Assembly: GCA_964236535.1 (NCBI GenBank)
Contig: CAXSEF010000133.1
Span: 1 to 6,805 of the forward strand
Direction: 5' to 3'
DNA from: CAXSEF01 sp964236535
GTDB taxonomy: Bacteria > Pseudomonadota > Alphaproteobacteria > Acetobacterales > Acetobacteraceae
Length of the DNA stretch: 6,805 bases
The notes below the pieces were generated by a model. The model saw nothing but the letters and a program-made list of their open reading frames with translations. It was not told where the DNA came from and did no database searches. Made by a program: the position numbers and the translations under genes. Of this stretch, positions 6,289 to 6,805 are shown piece after piece. Within the stretch, counting starts at the first letter, position 1. Every line of letters begins with the position of its first letter.

Positions 6289-6320
6289 AAAACCCGTTTG
6301 TGAATCAAATGGATTCCAAA
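6289..6320 (-). promoter_or_regulatory. AT-rich island, candidate promoter region of the hydrolase/Mo-enzyme operon
   Basis: This 32-base stretch is the only clearly AT-rich segment in the window and lies 73-104 bases upstream of the hydrolase ATG. On the minus strand it contains TTTGGA and TTGATT, which resemble -35 elements, and a small inverted repeat GAATC/GATTC (6302-6306 and 6312-6316). I cannot identify a convincing -10 box at the right distance, so the promoter is a suggestion from base composition and position only. Confidence 0.22.
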
Positions 6321-6359
6321 GGCCCGGCCTTTGGCGGAGTCCAGAGGCAGAGCCTCTGG
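6316..6359. repeat. Pair of near-identical hairpins in the spacer
   Basis: Two perfect 8-bp stems with 3-base loops stand 6 bases apart: CCAAAGGC-CCG-GCCTTTGG (6316-6334) and CCAGAGGC-AGA-GCCTCTGG (6341-6359). The stems differ at one pair, A-T in the first and G-C in the second, so the change is compensated and pairing is kept. They lie 64-107 bases downstream of the EthD stop on the transcribed strand. Without T-runs they are poor intrinsic terminators; they look more like a REP-type intergenic repeat or an mRNA 3'-end stabiliser. A further weak inverted repeat, GGCCTTG/CAAGGCC (6358-6364 and 6384-6390), follows. Confidence 0.65.
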
Positions 6360-6422
6360 CCTTGCCTGCCTGCCCGGCCCGCTCAAGGCCGCCCGGCAGC
6401 AACCCCGACGACCTGCCGCGGG

Positions 6423-6722
6423 TCAGGGCGGTGCGGCGCGCCACCGGGCCGGGACGGCGTCGGTGAAGTTCCCCACATCGGCCATGACCGAGCCGGTCTG
6501 CGGCGCCGCGAAGCACGCCTGCATCGCGCCGTCGTCGCGGAACACGCACTCGCAGATGCAGATCGTGCCCCCGCCGTCGCCGGACGGAAAGAACGCCGCC
6601 ACCCCCTCGAGCCCGTGGCTGCGCCACGCCTCCAGCACCAGCGGCAGGTGCGCCCGCACGTAGTAGTCGCGGTCGAACCGGGTGCCGGCATCGCCGGGGT
6701 AGGTGATGAACACCCGGGTCAT
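6423..6722 (-). CDS. EthD-domain protein
   Basis: 99 residues forming one ferredoxin-like dimeric alpha/beta-barrel domain of the EthD family. Visible marks are the N-terminal strand MTRVFITYPG, the typical FDRDYYVRAHLPLV segment (16-29) with His25, and the C-terminal ADVGNFTD (81-88) that recurs in this family. EthD was named from the ethyl tert-butyl ether degradation cluster of Rhodococcus, where it is needed but has no defined reaction; relatives occur in many catabolic operons, some acting as small cofactor-free oxygenases, decarboxylases or cyclases. The ATG at 6722 overlaps the stop of the preceding reading frame (ATGA), so it is translationally coupled to that gene. A 206-bp spacer with hairpins separates it from the hydrolase operon, so it may end one transcription unit or be the front of a longer one. 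Confidence 0.88.
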   Translation of the reverse strand: MTRVFITYPGDAGTRFDRDYYVRAHLPLVLEAWRSHGLEGVAAFFPSGDGGGTICICECVFRDDGAMQACFAAPQTGSVMADVGNFTDAVPARWRAAPP

Positions 6723-6805
6723 GCCGCGGCCGCCCCGACGGCCGCCCCGACGGCCGCCCCGACGGCCGCCCCGACGGCCGCCCGGTAGGCGGGCACGTTC
6801 CAGTA
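6719..6805 (-). CDS. C-terminal end of an unidentified upstream gene, with an Ala-Ala-Val-Gly repeat tail (partial)
   Basis: From the window edge the minus strand reads 28 sense codons and a TGA at 6721-6719: YWNVPAYR, then four AAVG units, then AAAA. The frame stays open to the edge, codons end mainly in G or C, and the TGA overlaps the EthD start as ATGA, the same coupling used elsewhere here; these points support a real gene end. The 28 residues do not allow a family assignment. The low-complexity tail is encoded by a perfect 12-bp tandem repeat and probably forms a disordered or helical extension beyond the domain. Confidence 0.6.
   Translation of the reverse strand, partial: YWNVPAYRAAVGAAVGAAVGAAVGAAAA
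6728..6783. repeat. Tandem 12-bp repeat, about 4.7 copies
   Basis: The plus-strand unit GGCCGCCCCGAC occurs as four perfect copies from 6728 to 6775 and a partial fifth to 6783. Because 12 is divisible by three, a gain or loss of units keeps the minus-strand frame and only adds or removes Ala-Ala-Val-Gly in the upstream gene. Perfect identity of all copies suggests recent expansion by replication slippage. Confidence 0.9.

Noticed and set aside
6316..6359. Intrinsic terminator after the EthD gene
   Set aside because: The stems are good but no T-run follows on either strand, so rho-independent termination is not supported; the site is kept as a hairpin repeat.
6217..6627. N-terminal extension of the hydrolase open frame on the minus strand
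   Set aside because: It would cross the hairpin spacer and overlap most of the EthD gene. A good ribosome binding site marks the ATG at 6216, and the esterase-713 similarity begins after it.
1..6805. CRISPR array, tRNA, rRNA, insertion sequence or phage gene
   Set aside because: No spaced direct repeats of CRISPR type, RNA gene cores, transposase motifs or terminal inverted repeats were seen. The only direct repeat array is the uninterrupted 12-bp unit near 6728-6783.

Overview
The window is a tightly packed, very GC-rich block of bacterial DNA in which every supportable gene lies on the minus strand, so transcription runs from the right edge (6805) to the left edge (1). GC-rich third positions, a lack of AT-rich spacers and long meaningless open frames on the plus strand point to a high-GC proteobacterium. 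The style of the spacer hairpins and the PaoABC-type enzyme make an alphaproteobacterium of the Acetobacteraceae/Rhodospirillales kind my best guess. That guess is inference only, because no rRNA or marker gene is present.

Reading in transcription order: (1) the last 28 codons of an unidentified gene (6805-6719), whose C-terminus is a perfect 12-bp tandem repeat encoding Ala-Ala-Val-Gly units; (2) a small EthD-domain protein (6722-6423) coupled to it by an ATGA overlap; (3) a 206-bp spacer with three short hairpins, two of them near-identical with a compensated base pair, plus a small AT-rich island that may hold a promoter; (4) an esterase-713-like alpha/beta hydrolase (6216-5188); (5-7) the three subunits of a molybdenum hydroxylase/aldehyde oxidoreductase of the PaoABC (YagTSR) type: [2Fe-2S] subunit (5191-4679), FAD subunit with an extra four-cysteine [4Fe-4S] motif (4676-3666) and molybdopterin subunit (3669-1522); (8) a carboxymuconolactone decarboxylase-like protein (1525-908); (9) after a 68-bp gap with a perfect 12-bp palindrome, a crotonase-fold protein that strongly resembles 6-oxocamphor hydrolase (839-33). 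Bases 1-32 hold nothing I can assign.

Genes 4 to 8 are joined by ATGA overlaps or a 2-base gap and form one translationally coupled operon; the crotonase probably belongs to the same transcript. The combination is an ester/lactone hydrolase, a cytoplasmic molybdenum oxidoreductase, a CMD-like protein and a retro-Claisen beta-diketone hydrolase, with an EthD protein upstream. It looks like a catabolic cluster for a cyclic or terpenoid-like compound: ester opening, oxidation of a carbonyl or ring carbon, then C-C cleavage of a diketone. The individual families are recognisable; the pathway is not one I know. The substrate and order of steps are inference.
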